Origin: Falsibacillus pallidus
GTDB taxonomy: Bacteria; Bacillota; Bacilli; Bacillales; DSM-25281
NCBI RefSeq assembly: GCF_003350505.1
Contig: NZ_QQAY01000007.1
Location: 62,001 to 126,000 of the forward strand
Reading direction: 5' to 3'
Length of the DNA stretch: 64,000 nucleotides
Numbering within the stretch: position 1 is the stretch's first letter; each line of letters starts with the position of its first letter. Below, piece after piece: positions 16,092 through 25,012 of the stretch. The notes beneath the pieces are model-generated. The model was given only the letters and a program-made list of their open reading frames with translations, had not been told where the DNA came from and searched no databases. A program made the translations under genes and the position numbers.

Positions 16092-16137
16092 CCCGAACGA
16101 ATTTGTCTTCTTTGAGGCTTATTCGGTCGGGTTTTTC
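16092..16137 (+). terminator. Terminator after the PTS genes
   Basis: CCCGAACGAAT (16092-16102) pairs with ATTCGGTCGGG (16121-16131), followed by five T residues. Confidence 0.85.
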
Positions 16138-16159
16138 ATTTGTTCAAATGCCCTTTTAA

Positions 16160-16246
16160 ATGGAGCTCTTTTCAGCGGTTGATTGGAGTGATAGACGAAG
16201 ACTCCAGCGGAAAATACAGATAATATGAGACCCTGCACCCCCGAAA
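16160..16246. repeat. Degenerate Bacillaceae interspersed repeat
   Basis: The stretch carries TTGATTGGAGTG, GACGAAGACTCC, then GCGG and GAGACCCTGCA. This order recalls a repeat that is common between genes in Bacillaceae (TGGAGCGGAAGGC..GACTCC..GCGGGA..GAGACCCCGCAG). It is non-coding and eroded. Confidence 0.5.
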
Positions 16247-16260
16247 ACTCATCAACAATT

Positions 16261-16310
16261 ACAAAAACGCATAAATTTTAATTGAATTTGCGTTTTTGTG
16301 CTGATATCAT
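16261..16310 (+). promoter_or_regulatory. Transketolase promoter with operator dyad
   Basis: ACAAAAACGCA (16261-16271) and TGCGTTTTTGT (16289-16299) form a perfect 11-base inverted repeat. The central CGCA-N17-TGCG spacing is identical to that in front of the epimerase gene. TTGAAT (16282-16287) and TATCAT (16305-16310) are 17 bp apart, so the dyad overlaps the -35. The shared site puts this gene in the DeoR regulon. Confidence 0.65.
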
Positions 16311-16344
16311 AAGGATATAAAATGTGATATTAGGAGTGGTAGTA

Positions 16345-18384
16345 ATGCAAACGATGACAAGTAGTTCAATCGATCAGCTATCCATTAATACGATTCGTAC
16401 ACTTTCTATTGATGCGGTTGAAGCAGCAAACTCGGGGCATCCCGGAATGCCGATGGGTGCGGCTCCAATGGCTTACACGCTGTGGGCAAAAGAGATGAAT
16501 CATAATCCATATAATCCAAACTGGTTTAATCGAGATCGTTTTATTTTATCAGCGGGCCATGGCTCAATGCTGCTGTACAGTTTATTGCACTTATTTGGCT
16601 ATGGACTGACCAAGGATGACCTGAAAAAATTCAGGCAATTCGGCAGTAAAACCCCGGGTCACCCTGAGTTCAATCATACCCCGGGTGTGGAAGCGACTAC
16701 AGGACCTCTGGGACAAGGTATTGCCATGGCAGTCGGAATGGCGATGGCCGAGCGGCATCTAGCTGAAACGTATAATAGGGACAACTTCCATATTGTAGAT
16801 CATTATACTTATTGCATTTGTGGGGATGGAGATCTGATGGAGGGAGTCTCTGCTGAGGCAGCATCCCTGGCCGGTCATCTTAATCTGGGCAGATTAGTCT
16901 TAATGTATGATTCCAATGATATTTCACTGGATGGTGCCTTGGATTTTTCATTCTCGGAAGATGTAGGGGGAAGGTTCAAAGCATATGGGTGGCAGGTATT
17001 GCGCGTAGAAGATGGTAATGATGTTAGTGCAATTCAAAAGGCTATTCAAGAAGCAAAGATGGAGGAAAATAGACCGACGTTAATCGAGGTTAAAACAAGA
17101 ATAGGTTATGGTTCGCCTAATAAGTCTGGTTCATCTGCTTCCCACGGGGCCCCGCTTGGGGAGGAAGAAGTAAAATTGACGAAGGAAAGCTATTCATGGG
17201 AGTATGATGAAACCTTCTACGTTCCAGAATCAGTTTCGAAGCACTTTAATCAGTTAAGTGAATCGGGTGAAGAAAAAGAAATAAAATGGAATGAGATGTT
17301 TGAGAAGTATAAAAACCAATTCCCGGACCTGGCACAGCAATTTGAGGCAGCTTTAAAAGGGGATGTTTCAGAAAGCTGGATCTATTCCTTGCCGGAATTT
17401 GAAACCGGTGCGAAAATCGCGACACGATCATCATCTGGTAGGATACTGAATGAAATAGCTAAAACCGTGCCGCAGTTTATGGGTGGATCTGCCGATTTGG
17501 CCAGTTCAAATAAGACGTTAATGAATACAGAAAGAAACTTTGGGATTGAAAGCTATGCTGGGCGTAATATTTGGTTTGGTGTCCGTGAGTTTGCAATGGG
17601 TGCGGCTCTTAATGGAATGGCGCTGCATGGCGGATTAAAAGTGTTTGGCGCCTCATTTTTTGTTTTCTCCGATTACTTGAGGCCGGCCATAAGACTAGCG
17701 GCCTTGATGAAATTACCGGTAACATACATATTTACGCATGATAGTATAGCGGTGGGAGAAGATGGCCCAACTCACCAACCGGTTGAACAGCTTGCTTCGT
17801 TCCGTGCAATGCCTGGAATCTCGGTCATCCGTCCAGCTGATGCGAAGGAGACCCTTGCGGCATGGCAGCTTGCGATGGAGAGTAAAGATAAACCAACTGC
17901 TCTGGTCCTTACTCGTCAGGACCTGCCTACACTGGCAAATGAACAATCTGAAGTGAGTGTGGGAGTAAGAAAAGGCGCCTACATTGTATCTTATGGAAAA
18001 GAGAAAGCTACGGGTTTATTACTTGCATCAGGATCAGAAGTTTCGATTGCGATTCAAGTCCAGAAAGAACTTGAAAAAGATGGGTTATATGTCTCTGTAG
18101 TGAGTATGCCAAGTTGGGATCGATTCGAGCAGCAATCAGTAGAATTCAAACAAAGTGTCCTAAACCCTTCTATTAAAACACGTCTTGCCATTGAGATGGG
18201 TGCCTCATTCGGCTGGAGGGAATATACCGGAGATTATGGTATGGCCGTAACGATTGATCAATTCGGCGCATCAGGCCAAGCGCAGGATCTATATCAAGAA
18301 TACGGATTTACCGTAGAGAACATCGTTTCTAGATATAAGGATTTATATGAAATAAATAAAAGGGTGGTCAATAATGGGCTCTGA
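16345..18384 (+). CDS. tkt: Transketolase
   Basis: A 679-residue thiamine-diphosphate enzyme that moves two-carbon ketol units between sugar phosphates. N-terminal [21 protein letters not shown], the cofactor motif [22 protein letters not shown] and the pyrimidine-domain [13 protein letters not shown] are all present. The ATG at 16345 has AGGAG at about 16331-16335. It has its own promoter, with the same operator dyad as the epimerase operon. A cassette-specific transketolase implies pentose-phosphate intermediates. It is probably a second copy beside a housekeeping tkt, which is not in this window. Confidence 0.93.
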   Translation: MQTMTSSSIDQLSINTIRTLSIDAVEAANSGHPGMPMGAAPMAYTLWAKEMNHNPYNPNWFNRDRFILSAGHGSMLLYSLLHLFGYGLTKDDLKKFRQFGSKTPGHPEFNHTPGVEATTGPLGQGIAMAVGMAMAERHLAETYNRDNFHIVDHYTYCICGDGDLMEGVSAEAASLAGHLNLGRLVLMYDSNDISLDGALDFSFSEDVGGRFKAYGWQVLRVEDGNDVSAIQKAIQEAKMEENRPTLIEVKTRIGYGSPNKSGSSASHGAPLGEEEVKLTKESYSWEYDETFYVPESVSKHFNQLSESGEEKEIKWNEMFEKYKNQFPDLAQQFEAALKGDVSESWIYSLPEFETGAKIATRSSSGRILNEIAKTVPQFMGGSADLASSNKTLMNTERNFGIESYAGRNIWFGVREFAMGAALNGMALHGGLKVFGASFFVFSDYLRPAIRLAALMKLPVTYIFTHDSIAVGEDGPTHQPVEQLASFRAMPGISVIRPADAKETLAAWQLAMESKDKPTALVLTRQDLPTLANEQSEVSVGVRKGAYIVSYGKEKATGLLLASGSEVSIAIQVQKELEKDGLYVSVVSMPSWDRFEQQSVEFKQSVLNPSIKTRLAIEMGASFGWREYTGDYGMAVTIDQFGASGQAQDLYQEYGFTVENIVSRYKDLYEINKRVVNNGL

Positions 18385-18407
18385 TCCCCAACCAGCTACA
18401 TGGGACG

Positions 18408-18518
18408 GTGGGGACAGGTTCCTTGTCCCGAGTTTTCAACGCAATAGGTAACATTAGGGGATCCCGGTTTATATCGGGATCCCCTTTATTATGGGTGGAA
18501 CAAGGAACCTGTCCCTCT
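18408..18518. repeat. Nested palindromic repeat, family A, right copy
   Basis: Left arm GGACAGGTTCCTTGTCCC (18412-18429), inner GGGGATCCCG hairpin (18457-18484) and right arm GGAACAAGGAACCTGTCC (18497-18514, one change). Matches the copy at 10449-10560. Confidence 0.9.
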
Positions 18519-18599
18519 TTATCTTTTACGAAAGTATGTAACCATTTGTGAAGAACATCCGTCTAATTTCCTAAAGAAGCCAAACCGATGAGGTGGATC

Positions 18600-19352
18600 A
18601 TGAGAAAAATTAAATTCCTCGCAGCATCAATGGTGCTTGCGCTCATGTTCATGCTGAACGGGCATAGCACGTATGCTAATCAGCAAGGCAATGACAATCA
18701 TTTCATGAAATTCACCGTCCTTCAGGTGGAGGACCTCAGTAAGGAAGAGAAGCAGTTTGTTGATGAAGTAAAGACGATGAAGGGGATTTATCAGAAAGAC
18801 GACCTGTATGTTATCGCGCTTGGCCCCAAGCCTACAGCGGGATACACTCTCAACTTCGTGAAGCAAAAAGAAAGCTGGGAGCAGATCATGCTCTACTTTA
18901 AGGAAACGAAGCCGGACCCGGAGGCCATGAATGCCGAAGTCATCACATATCCGTACATTGTGGCGAAAATGGCGAAGCCAAAGACTGTTTCACTTAGCTT
19001 CCTGGATAGCGAGACGAGTGAAGAGCTGATTGGGGAGCCGGTAAAAGAGATAGATGTTTGGGAAATGCGCCCAGATATCGCGAAAGACAAGAAATGGGTC
19101 GTCAAGTTCAACCAGGAACTTGATCCGAACACAATCACTACAGACAACATTTATGTAAAAGAATATGGGACGCTGGAAAATATCCCACTAACAAAAGCAA
19201 TCCTAAGCAAAGATAAAAAATCAGTGACACTTGTGCCCGACGAAAACTTCAAAACAGGTGGCCGCTACCAAATCATCATCAATCCTGATATCAAAGGGAA
19301 AAATGGCCTCAACATGTTAAAAGGGATCATTGTTCCATTTACAGTGAAATAG
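18600..19352 (+). CDS. Secreted protein with PrcB-like and Ig-like regions
   Basis: A 250-residue exported protein. The signal peptide (RKIKFLAASMVLALMFML, cleavage after TYA) is clear. Residues about 50-125 (LGPKPTAGYTLNFV, with PYIVAKMAKP) resemble the PrcB protease-complexing fold. Residues about 150-250 (WVVKFNQELDPNTITTDNIYV, then GGRYQIIINPDIKG) are a bacterial Ig-like domain typical of surface proteins. ATG 18600 was chosen because AGGTGG lies just before it, although the spacing is short. ATG 18588 is the alternative. A bidirectional terminator separates it from ywqA. Confidence 0.75.
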   Translation: MRKIKFLAASMVLALMFMLNGHSTYANQQGNDNHFMKFTVLQVEDLSKEEKQFVDEVKTMKGIYQKDDLYVIALGPKPTAGYTLNFVKQKESWEQIMLYFKETKPDPEAMNAEVITYPYIVAKMAKPKTVSLSFLDSETSEELIGEPVKEIDVWEMRPDIAKDKKWVVKFNQELDPNTITTDNIYVKEYGTLENIPLTKAILSKDKKSVTLVPDENFKTGGRYQIIINPDIKGKNGLNMLKGIIVPFTVK

Positions 19353-19357
19353 TTCAA

Positions 19358-19400
19358 AGAAAGAGCCCCCGTCCTGATCCCAGGTCGGGGGCTCTTTCTA
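19358..19400. terminator. Bidirectional terminator between the secreted-protein gene and ywqA
   Basis: AGAAAGAGCCCCCG (19358-19371) pairs perfectly with CGGGGGCTCTTTCT (19386-19399). Confidence 0.92.
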
Positions 19401-19413
19401 TCTATCATCAAGA

Positions 19414-22230
19414 TTAAGACAAACTCAACAGCTCACGCAGATCCGTATTCGAAAGCTCCGTAATCCACTGGTCGCTCTGAATAATTTCATCGTTCAACGC
19501 CTGCTTCTTCTCCAGCATGGCGTCAATTTTTTCTTCCAGCGTTCCGGTGGTGATCATCTTGTGCACGTGGACGAAGCGTTTCTGTCCAATCCGGTAAGCC
19601 CGGTCCGTCGCCTGATTCTCAACAGCGGGATTCCACCAGCGATCGTAGTGGATGACGTGGTTGGCAGCCGTCAAGTTAAGCCCGGTGCCGCCGGCTTTAA
19701 GCGACAACAGGAAGATCGGGAATTCGCCATCTTGGAAACGCTGGACGTATTCATCTCGCTGCGCTTTTGGCATGCTTCCATTCAAGAACGGAATCTTCAA
19801 TTTGAGACGCTTCTCCAGAATGCCGCGGATCATTTCGCCCATCGCCAAGTACTGGGTAAAGATGAGGCAGGCCTCACCGGCTTCCATCAAGGCATCCACC
19901 AAATCCACAAGCTTCTCAAGTTTCTCGGAGCGCTCCAGGATCATGCGCGGATCCGCTTCCTTCAAGAAGAGGGCTGGATGGTTGCATAGCTGCTTCAAAC
20001 GGTTGAGCATCTGCAGGATCAATCCCCGTCGCTCAAATCCGCTTAGCGTTTCAAGCTGTGCGAAAGTGTCCTTGACCAGCTGTTCGTACAGCGATGCCTG
20101 CTCTGCAGTCAATGGCACATACTCCTTCTGCTCCAGCTTATCAGGAAGATTCAATTCAACTTCAGGATCTTTCTTCGTCCGGCGCATCAGGAATGGCTTG
20201 ATCAGACGCTGCAGGAGCTGGATTTTTCCTTTCGCATCATCGCGCTCAATCGGTAGGATGAATCGCTTCTGGAATTGGCCGAATGTCCCTAAGTAGCCAT
20301 GATTGGTAAAGTCAAAAATGGACCAAAGCTCGCTCAGGCGATTTTCCATCGGCGTCCCTGTAAGAGCGATGTGGTGCTGGCCGCGCAGCTTGCGAATGGC
20401 GCGTGATTGCTTTGTCTGCGCATTTTTAATGTTCTGCGCTTCATCTAGGGCAATCGTCGACCATTCAATTTCGGAAATATCCTCAAAATCAAGATGGGAA
20501 ATCCCAAAGCTCGTCAGAACGACATCAACATCGGCAATCCGAGAAACAAACTCTTCGCCTTTTGCACGATTGCTGCCGTAGTGAAGCATCACCTTCAGCG
20601 TTGGTGCAAATTTCTCCAGCTCCTTCTGCCAGTTTCCGAGCACAGAAGTTGGAGCGATGATGAGAGCGGGGGAGGCAGGATTCCCATGTTCCTTCACATG
20701 CAGCAGATACGTGATGAGCTGCACCGTTTTCCCAAGCCCCATATCATCGGCCAAAATGGCGCCGAAGCCGTGTTCCCGCAAGAAAAGCATCCAGCTCATT
20801 CCCTGATGCTGGTACGGTCGCAATGTGCCTTCAAAATTCGGAGACACCATGACTGACGGGATTTCAGAAAAATCCTCAAGCTGGGTCATCATATTCCGGA
20901 GCGAGCGGTTCAACTCAATCTGAACCTGTGCAAACGCACGGGGATCGAAATCTTCATCCTCATCCGCTTCACCCATTCCGCCCATTTCCTGCTGCAGCAA
21001 ATCCTGAACCCTTAGACCTTCCTGCTTTGCACGCTTCATCAGATCCTGGATGCGGCGGATCATGTCAGGATCGAGCTTCATCCATTCTCCATTCACCTTG
21101 ATCAAACGGCGCTGCTGCTCCACCATTTTGTGAAAGTCGTCTTCGGAAATCTCCGTCCCGTTCATGGACAGACGCCAATCAAAATCGAGCATCGCATTGA
21201 GTCCGACAAAGGAAGGGCGGTAGCTCGTATTGGTCGATTTCACTTTGGCTTTCAGCATGAACTTCTCGTCCTGCATCGCCTGCCACCAAGATGGGAGCAG
21301 GATTTCGACGCCAACTTGAAGGAGCTTCTCGCTCGTATCCGTCAAGAAATCCCAAGCTTCCACTTCACTTAACTCCCGGCGCAATTGGCAATCTTCATCC
21401 TCTAAAGATGGAATGAGGCGGATCCACCGTTCTTCCTCTTCGTCGACTTCGGAAAGATGGGTTCGCCACGATTTTGGAAATGGTCCTTCTTCCTCGACTC
21501 CGATCAGGATATCCGGATTTTTTCGGTCACGCAGAACAGTTTCAAGCGTCCACGGCTCCTCATCAACTTCCGGCTCCGTTAAACGAAGGCCCATCGTGAA
21601 TGGCAGTTCACTTTCGCCCATGCCGCTCCATTCGCTGAAACGGTGTTCGTCAAAATAAAGAGCGAGCTCGCTTCCTGTCAGCGGTCCGTTTTGCAGGCGT
21701 TCAAGTTTTGCTTTCAAATCCGAACCATCCGCGCTTTTTTGGACATAATCCGTGACAGCATGATGGAAAAATTCTTCGGCGACATCCATGGCGGTCATGC
21801 CCATATCGAAAAGCTCCATCCAAAATTCCTCGCCGAATTCATCCTTCACCATCTGCGGAAGCTTCCACTTAAGAGGTGATCCCTCTTGCTCACTGAAGCT
21901 CGGCTGCCATTTGCCCTCCTGAATCGCATCAAGCATGACAGGAGAAGCGGCCAGAAACAGCTCACCCAAGTCATCCCATTCCCACTTATAAAGGGAATTG
22001 AAGCTTTCTTTTCCAAAAAGGCTCAACAGGCTCCAGCTATCCACTTCAAGCTCGGTGCTGAATGACCTCTCAAATTGGGTGCCAAAGTAGGACTCTTCAT
22101 GCCAAAGGAAAAGCTTCGGGATCCAATCACGGGAATACAGCTCATCCCCGTCTTCATTATGGACAGACATAAGGTAGGCGCCATTATTCGATTTTTTCAA
22201 TTCAACAGATAACAGCCGATTAGTAGCCAT
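19414..22230 (-). CDS. ywqA: SNF2-family DNA helicase/translocase YwqA
   Basis: A 938-residue Swi2/Snf2 ATPase. The N-terminal half (about 1-460) is the acidic bacterial SNF2-associated region. Walker A LADDMGLGKTVQ lies near residue 500 and the DEAQ box near 595. Helicase C-terminal motifs follow: FLLSLKAGGTGLNL, and later QATDRAYRIGQ near 875. It uses ATP to move along double-stranded DNA, possibly remodelling protein-DNA complexes like RapA. Its start overlaps the ywqB stop by 11 bases, so the pair is one operon. The same pair occurs in B. subtilis. Confidence 0.93.
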   Translation of the reverse strand: MATNRLLSVELKKSNNGAYLMSVHNEDGDELYSRDWIPKLFLWHEESYFGTQFERSFSTELEVDSWSLLSLFGKESFNSLYKWEWDDLGELFLAASPVMLDAIQEGKWQPSFSEQEGSPLKWKLPQMVKDEFGEEFWMELFDMGMTAMDVAEEFFHHAVTDYVQKSADGSDLKAKLERLQNGPLTGSELALYFDEHRFSEWSGMGESELPFTMGLRLTEPEVDEEPWTLETVLRDRKNPDILIGVEEEGPFPKSWRTHLSEVDEEEERWIRLIPSLEDEDCQLRRELSEVEAWDFLTDTSEKLLQVGVEILLPSWWQAMQDEKFMLKAKVKSTNTSYRPSFVGLNAMLDFDWRLSMNGTEISEDDFHKMVEQQRRLIKVNGEWMKLDPDMIRRIQDLMKRAKQEGLRVQDLLQQEMGGMGEADEDEDFDPRAFAQVQIELNRSLRNMMTQLEDFSEIPSVMVSPNFEGTLRPYQHQGMSWMLFLREHGFGAILADDMGLGKTVQLITYLLHVKEHGNPASPALIIAPTSVLGNWQKELEKFAPTLKVMLHYGSNRAKGEEFVSRIADVDVVLTSFGISHLDFEDISEIEWSTIALDEAQNIKNAQTKQSRAIRKLRGQHHIALTGTPMENRLSELWSIFDFTNHGYLGTFGQFQKRFILPIERDDAKGKIQLLQRLIKPFLMRRTKKDPEVELNLPDKLEQKEYVPLTAEQASLYEQLVKDTFAQLETLSGFERRGLILQMLNRLKQLCNHPALFLKEADPRMILERSEKLEKLVDLVDALMEAGEACLIFTQYLAMGEMIRGILEKRLKLKIPFLNGSMPKAQRDEYVQRFQDGEFPIFLLSLKAGGTGLNLTAANHVIHYDRWWNPAVENQATDRAYRIGQKRFVHVHKMITTGTLEEKIDAMLEKKQALNDEIIQSDQWITELSNTDLRELLSLS

Positions 22231-23818
22231 CGATTAACTTACCCTTTCTGCACTCTTCGTGGAAGGCACGAAGGCGTTTCGTTTGGTCGAGCAGGTTCTG
22301 GAAAAAATGCTCCCATTGCGGCAATTTTTTCTCTTTTCGATAAATCGTGCGAAGCTTCTTCAAGTGCTTGACCGCTTTCTTATACGAATCCCGGTTCCGC
22401 TCCTCAAGAAAGCGGGAAACGGCTGTATGGTAAAACGGCAGCAGCAGATGCGGCGCTTCGGCATTGATGGTTTTAACATCGCCTTTATCCAAATCGTCGA
22501 TGCCGTTTCCGATCATGACCTCAAGCTCCAAAAGCTTCTTGTACTGCTTTTTTACCGACAAAAACTCACGGTAATAATGGTAGCTGTATGGAAGAAGCTT
22601 GATGTACAGATTCTCCATGAAAGATGAATCCTCTTTTTCCAAAAAACCCTGGTCGATAGAATCAAGGAAAAAACGAGTGAAGGAGACGCGGTGGAAATCG
22701 CGCTCAAGACCTTCAAGAAATTCAGGAATCCAATCTACGGCAAACTGCAGGAGCTGCTTATACCGGCGCATCTGTCCATGGCTGCCGAGCCATTTGAGCC
22801 AATAGGGCAAATAAGGGAGGGCATCTACTTCCAGCTCCTCAAGGATTTCCAATGCTGCCTCATCCTCGCGCAGCAGGAGGGAGAGGTGTGCGGTAGCGAT
22901 ATCCTCTTCGAAAGTGGTCAAAGTCAACTCTTGCAGGCGGGCGAGCTCACTTTTCCGCCACGCCGTATTCTTAAACAGCTGAGTCCATATTACACGGTAC
23001 AGTTCGATCGTTTCATAGCGGAAAGCAGGTATATCTTCAATGAGCTCCGGTAGATTTTCGCGCAAAAAAGCAATATAGTCATCAAATGCAAACGGCATAG
23101 TTGTCACTGTCAACCGATTGACCGCTTCCTCAGCTTCATCAAGGAAATATTGAAAAATAGAGAGCATATGCGTTTTGTCAAAATCTCTTTCCTCTTCAAG
23201 CTCAAGGACAATCCGATTCAATTCTTTATAAGAGAAATAGGCAGTGAAAAGCTGATACAGCGGCTTCCACTCCCGTTCAACAGGACCCTTCCGCAGCAAA
23301 TTGCGGTAGGCATTCTGGGTGTGCATTTCCAAGAGGTAGGGATTGCGGGAATCCAGGGAGGCATAGGCAGACTGGTAGAAGGAGAGCCACTTTTCATAGC
23401 CCGAAAGCTCCGGCTTTGAGTCCTTCAAAAGGTCAGAACCGCGCTTCAACCCTTGAACCAACTTAAGAGCCTTCGCATTCCGCCAGTTCTCAAGCCATTG
23501 CTCCACACTGTGCACCTTGGAGTAAAGGCTGAAAAACACAGCCATCTCATGGCGGCATATCCCGTCAACCGGACAGGTGCACTCATTCAAGACAGGGAAA
23601 AGCAGATCCAGCACCACCTCAAACGGCGTCACATCCTGGACCATCGTCTCCACATGATTACTGGTGATGTCCAGAGCATAAACCATGCCCTGGCGATAAA
23701 GGTGCAGCCCCTTCACGACAAGCGCTTGATGATCATCATTCGAAGCATCAAGCAGCTCCAAAACCTGCTCCCCATAATACTCCACTTGATTCCGGATTTC
23801 TTCCACTCCAACAGCCAC
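22220..23818 (-). CDS. ywqB: SWIM zinc-finger protein YwqB
   Basis: A 532-residue, largely helical protein. The SWIM zinc finger is at residues 80-90 (Cys80, Cys82, Cys88, His90 in ECTCPVDGICRHEM). The family is regularly encoded beside SNF2 helicases and presumably binds DNA or the helicase. Its ATG follows GGAGGG. It is transcribed first, with ywqA overlapping its end. Confidence 0.92.
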   Translation of the reverse strand: MAVGVEEIRNQVEYYGEQVLELLDASNDDHQALVVKGLHLYRQGMVYALDITSNHVETMVQDVTPFEVVLDLLFPVLNECTCPVDGICRHEMAVFFSLYSKVHSVEQWLENWRNAKALKLVQGLKRGSDLLKDSKPELSGYEKWLSFYQSAYASLDSRNPYLLEMHTQNAYRNLLRKGPVEREWKPLYQLFTAYFSYKELNRIVLELEEERDFDKTHMLSIFQYFLDEAEEAVNRLTVTTMPFAFDDYIAFLRENLPELIEDIPAFRYETIELYRVIWTQLFKNTAWRKSELARLQELTLTTFEEDIATAHLSLLLREDEAALEILEELEVDALPYLPYWLKWLGSHGQMRRYKQLLQFAVDWIPEFLEGLERDFHRVSFTRFFLDSIDQGFLEKEDSSFMENLYIKLLPYSYHYYREFLSVKKQYKKLLELEVMIGNGIDDLDKGDVKTINAEAPHLLLPFYHTAVSRFLEERNRDSYKKAVKHLKKLRTIYRKEKKLPQWEHFFQNLLDQTKRLRAFHEECRKGKLIDGY

Positions 23819-24037
23819 AACAAACCCTCCTCAAACATCCGAACATAAAAAACCACATTATCCTATTATAACCCAAAACACACGCTCGCGACAGCCGATC
23901 CCTAAACTAACACACTTGTAGCCACACACCACCCGAACCCTGTCGATTAATTAAGCCCGAGGTGCCTGTCCCTCCGGATTATGTCGGATGTTTAACTGAG
24001 ACATCAGATTTTATCAGATTACAATTTATTTATATCC
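23819..24037. repeat. Spacer with long direct repeat, copy 1 (23930-23992)
   Basis: The 350-bp spacer upstream of ywqB holds a 63-bp repeat at 23930-23992 that reads CACCCGAA, then TGTCGATTAAT, AAGCCCGAG and TGCCTGTC, ending ATGTCGGATGTT. It is nearly the same as 24881-24945 and in the same orientation. No gene is visible in the spacer. Confidence 0.85.
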
Positions 24038-24080
24038 AGCAAAAGAGGCGTGCTCGCACCGCGAGCACGCCTCTTTTGCT
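24038..24080. terminator. Orphan 20-bp perfect palindrome (terminator-like)
   Basis: A 20-base arm starting AGCAAAAGAGGCG (24038-24057) pairs perfectly with 24061-24080 around an ACC loop, with A- and T-rich ends. It sits between divergent ywqB and the gene at 24171, where no gene needs terminating. Confidence 0.8.
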
Positions 24081-24170
24081 TTCCAGAATATAAACGAATA
24101 CAAAAAATCCTTCATTTACTATTTTTTAACATTATAATGATACTAATATATTTAAGGAGAATCTAAATAC

Positions 24171-24857
24171 ATGAAGATTAAACAATCGTTAGAGCTTGTC
24201 GATTTCGAAACGGCTATTGATACATTGTGTTATGGAGCAGAAGAACTCCAATTATCAAAGAATCCCATACTTTTGCCAAAATTAACAGAAGTTATTTTAC
24301 GATTAAGTAAATTGGATGAAAAGGTAGAAAGGCTGAAGGGAAACGAGAAGTACTATGCTCCACAAATTCAACTTGCTCCTTTAAAAAGCAAATACGATAT
24401 TCCTGATTTCCAGTACGTTCATACGCAAATAGAGGCAGCTTGGATAGACATTGGTTATGCAATAGAAGGAGTATCATTAGAATGGTTCACAACCGAAATT
24501 AATTCAATTATAGAAGAAATAAGAAGGCTATTATTATTATTTGAATGGGCAGAGAAAATTGTTAATAAACACGATACTCCTGCCTTTGCCAACATAAAGT
24601 CAGTCATTGAAGATGTTTTTCCAGTTTTCATTCCATTAATTAAAATGTTGAAAAATCCATCAGTACAAAAAACTATACATAAAAGTTACGACAAAAAGGA
24701 TCTGCCGCGCCCTAGAAATGGTGGCTATAAGAAGAGCAGAATCCATTTCACTAGTATAGAGACAGGTTCCAAGAATGTACCCGGCATATTTAAAGGCAGT
24801 GGAAAAACCGCAGACCGCTCCCTGATAAATGACTTGCATAAACTGTCTAAAATCTAA
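24171..24857 (+). CDS. Hypothetical protein between direct repeats
   Basis: A 228-residue, mainly helical soluble protein. Residues about 120-160 are hydrophobic-amphipathic (IEEIRRLLLLFEWAEKIV, DVFPVFIPLIKML). The last 60 residues are basic and glycine/lysine-rich (KKDLPRPRNGGYKKSRIH), probably flexible. I recognise no family. AAGGAG lies 11 bp before the ATG. It is AT-richer than its flanks (ywqB, deacetylase) and bracketed by 63-65 bp direct repeats, which suggests recent acquisition. Confidence 0.65.
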   Translation: MKIKQSLELVDFETAIDTLCYGAEELQLSKNPILLPKLTEVILRLSKLDEKVERLKGNEKYYAPQIQLAPLKSKYDIPDFQYVHTQIEAAWIDIGYAIEGVSLEWFTTEINSIIEEIRRLLLLFEWAEKIVNKHDTPAFANIKSVIEDVFPVFIPLIKMLKNPSVQKTIHKSYDKKDLPRPRNGGYKKSRIHFTSIETGSKNVPGIFKGSGKTADRSLINDLHKLSKI

Positions 24858-24880
24858 ATAACACCCCAGGTGACAGTTAT

Positions 24881-24945
24881 CACCCGAATCATGTCGATTA
24901 ATCAAGCCCGAGATGCCTGTCACCCCCCGGTTTATGTCGGATGTT
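24881..24945. repeat. Long direct repeat, copy 2
   Basis: A 65-bp stretch nearly identical to 23930-23992, in the same orientation, starting 23 bp after the hypothetical gene. Differences are scattered single bases and a two-base length change. Confidence 0.85.
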
Positions 24946-25012
24946 CTTCTATTTTTTTAGTACACTTTTCCGTCCCAATTTCATAGAGTTAAGTAAGGGG
25001 GCGAATGAATCT

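Noticed and set aside
10449-18518. Family-A repeats as insertion sequences
   Set aside because: Each copy is about 110 bp with no transposase and no target duplication I can see. They fit REP-like or non-autonomous palindromes better.
19561-23848. Several long open frames on the plus strand opposite ywqA and ywqB
   Set aside because: They are antisense shadows of two well-supported genes, with no start sites or recognisable products.
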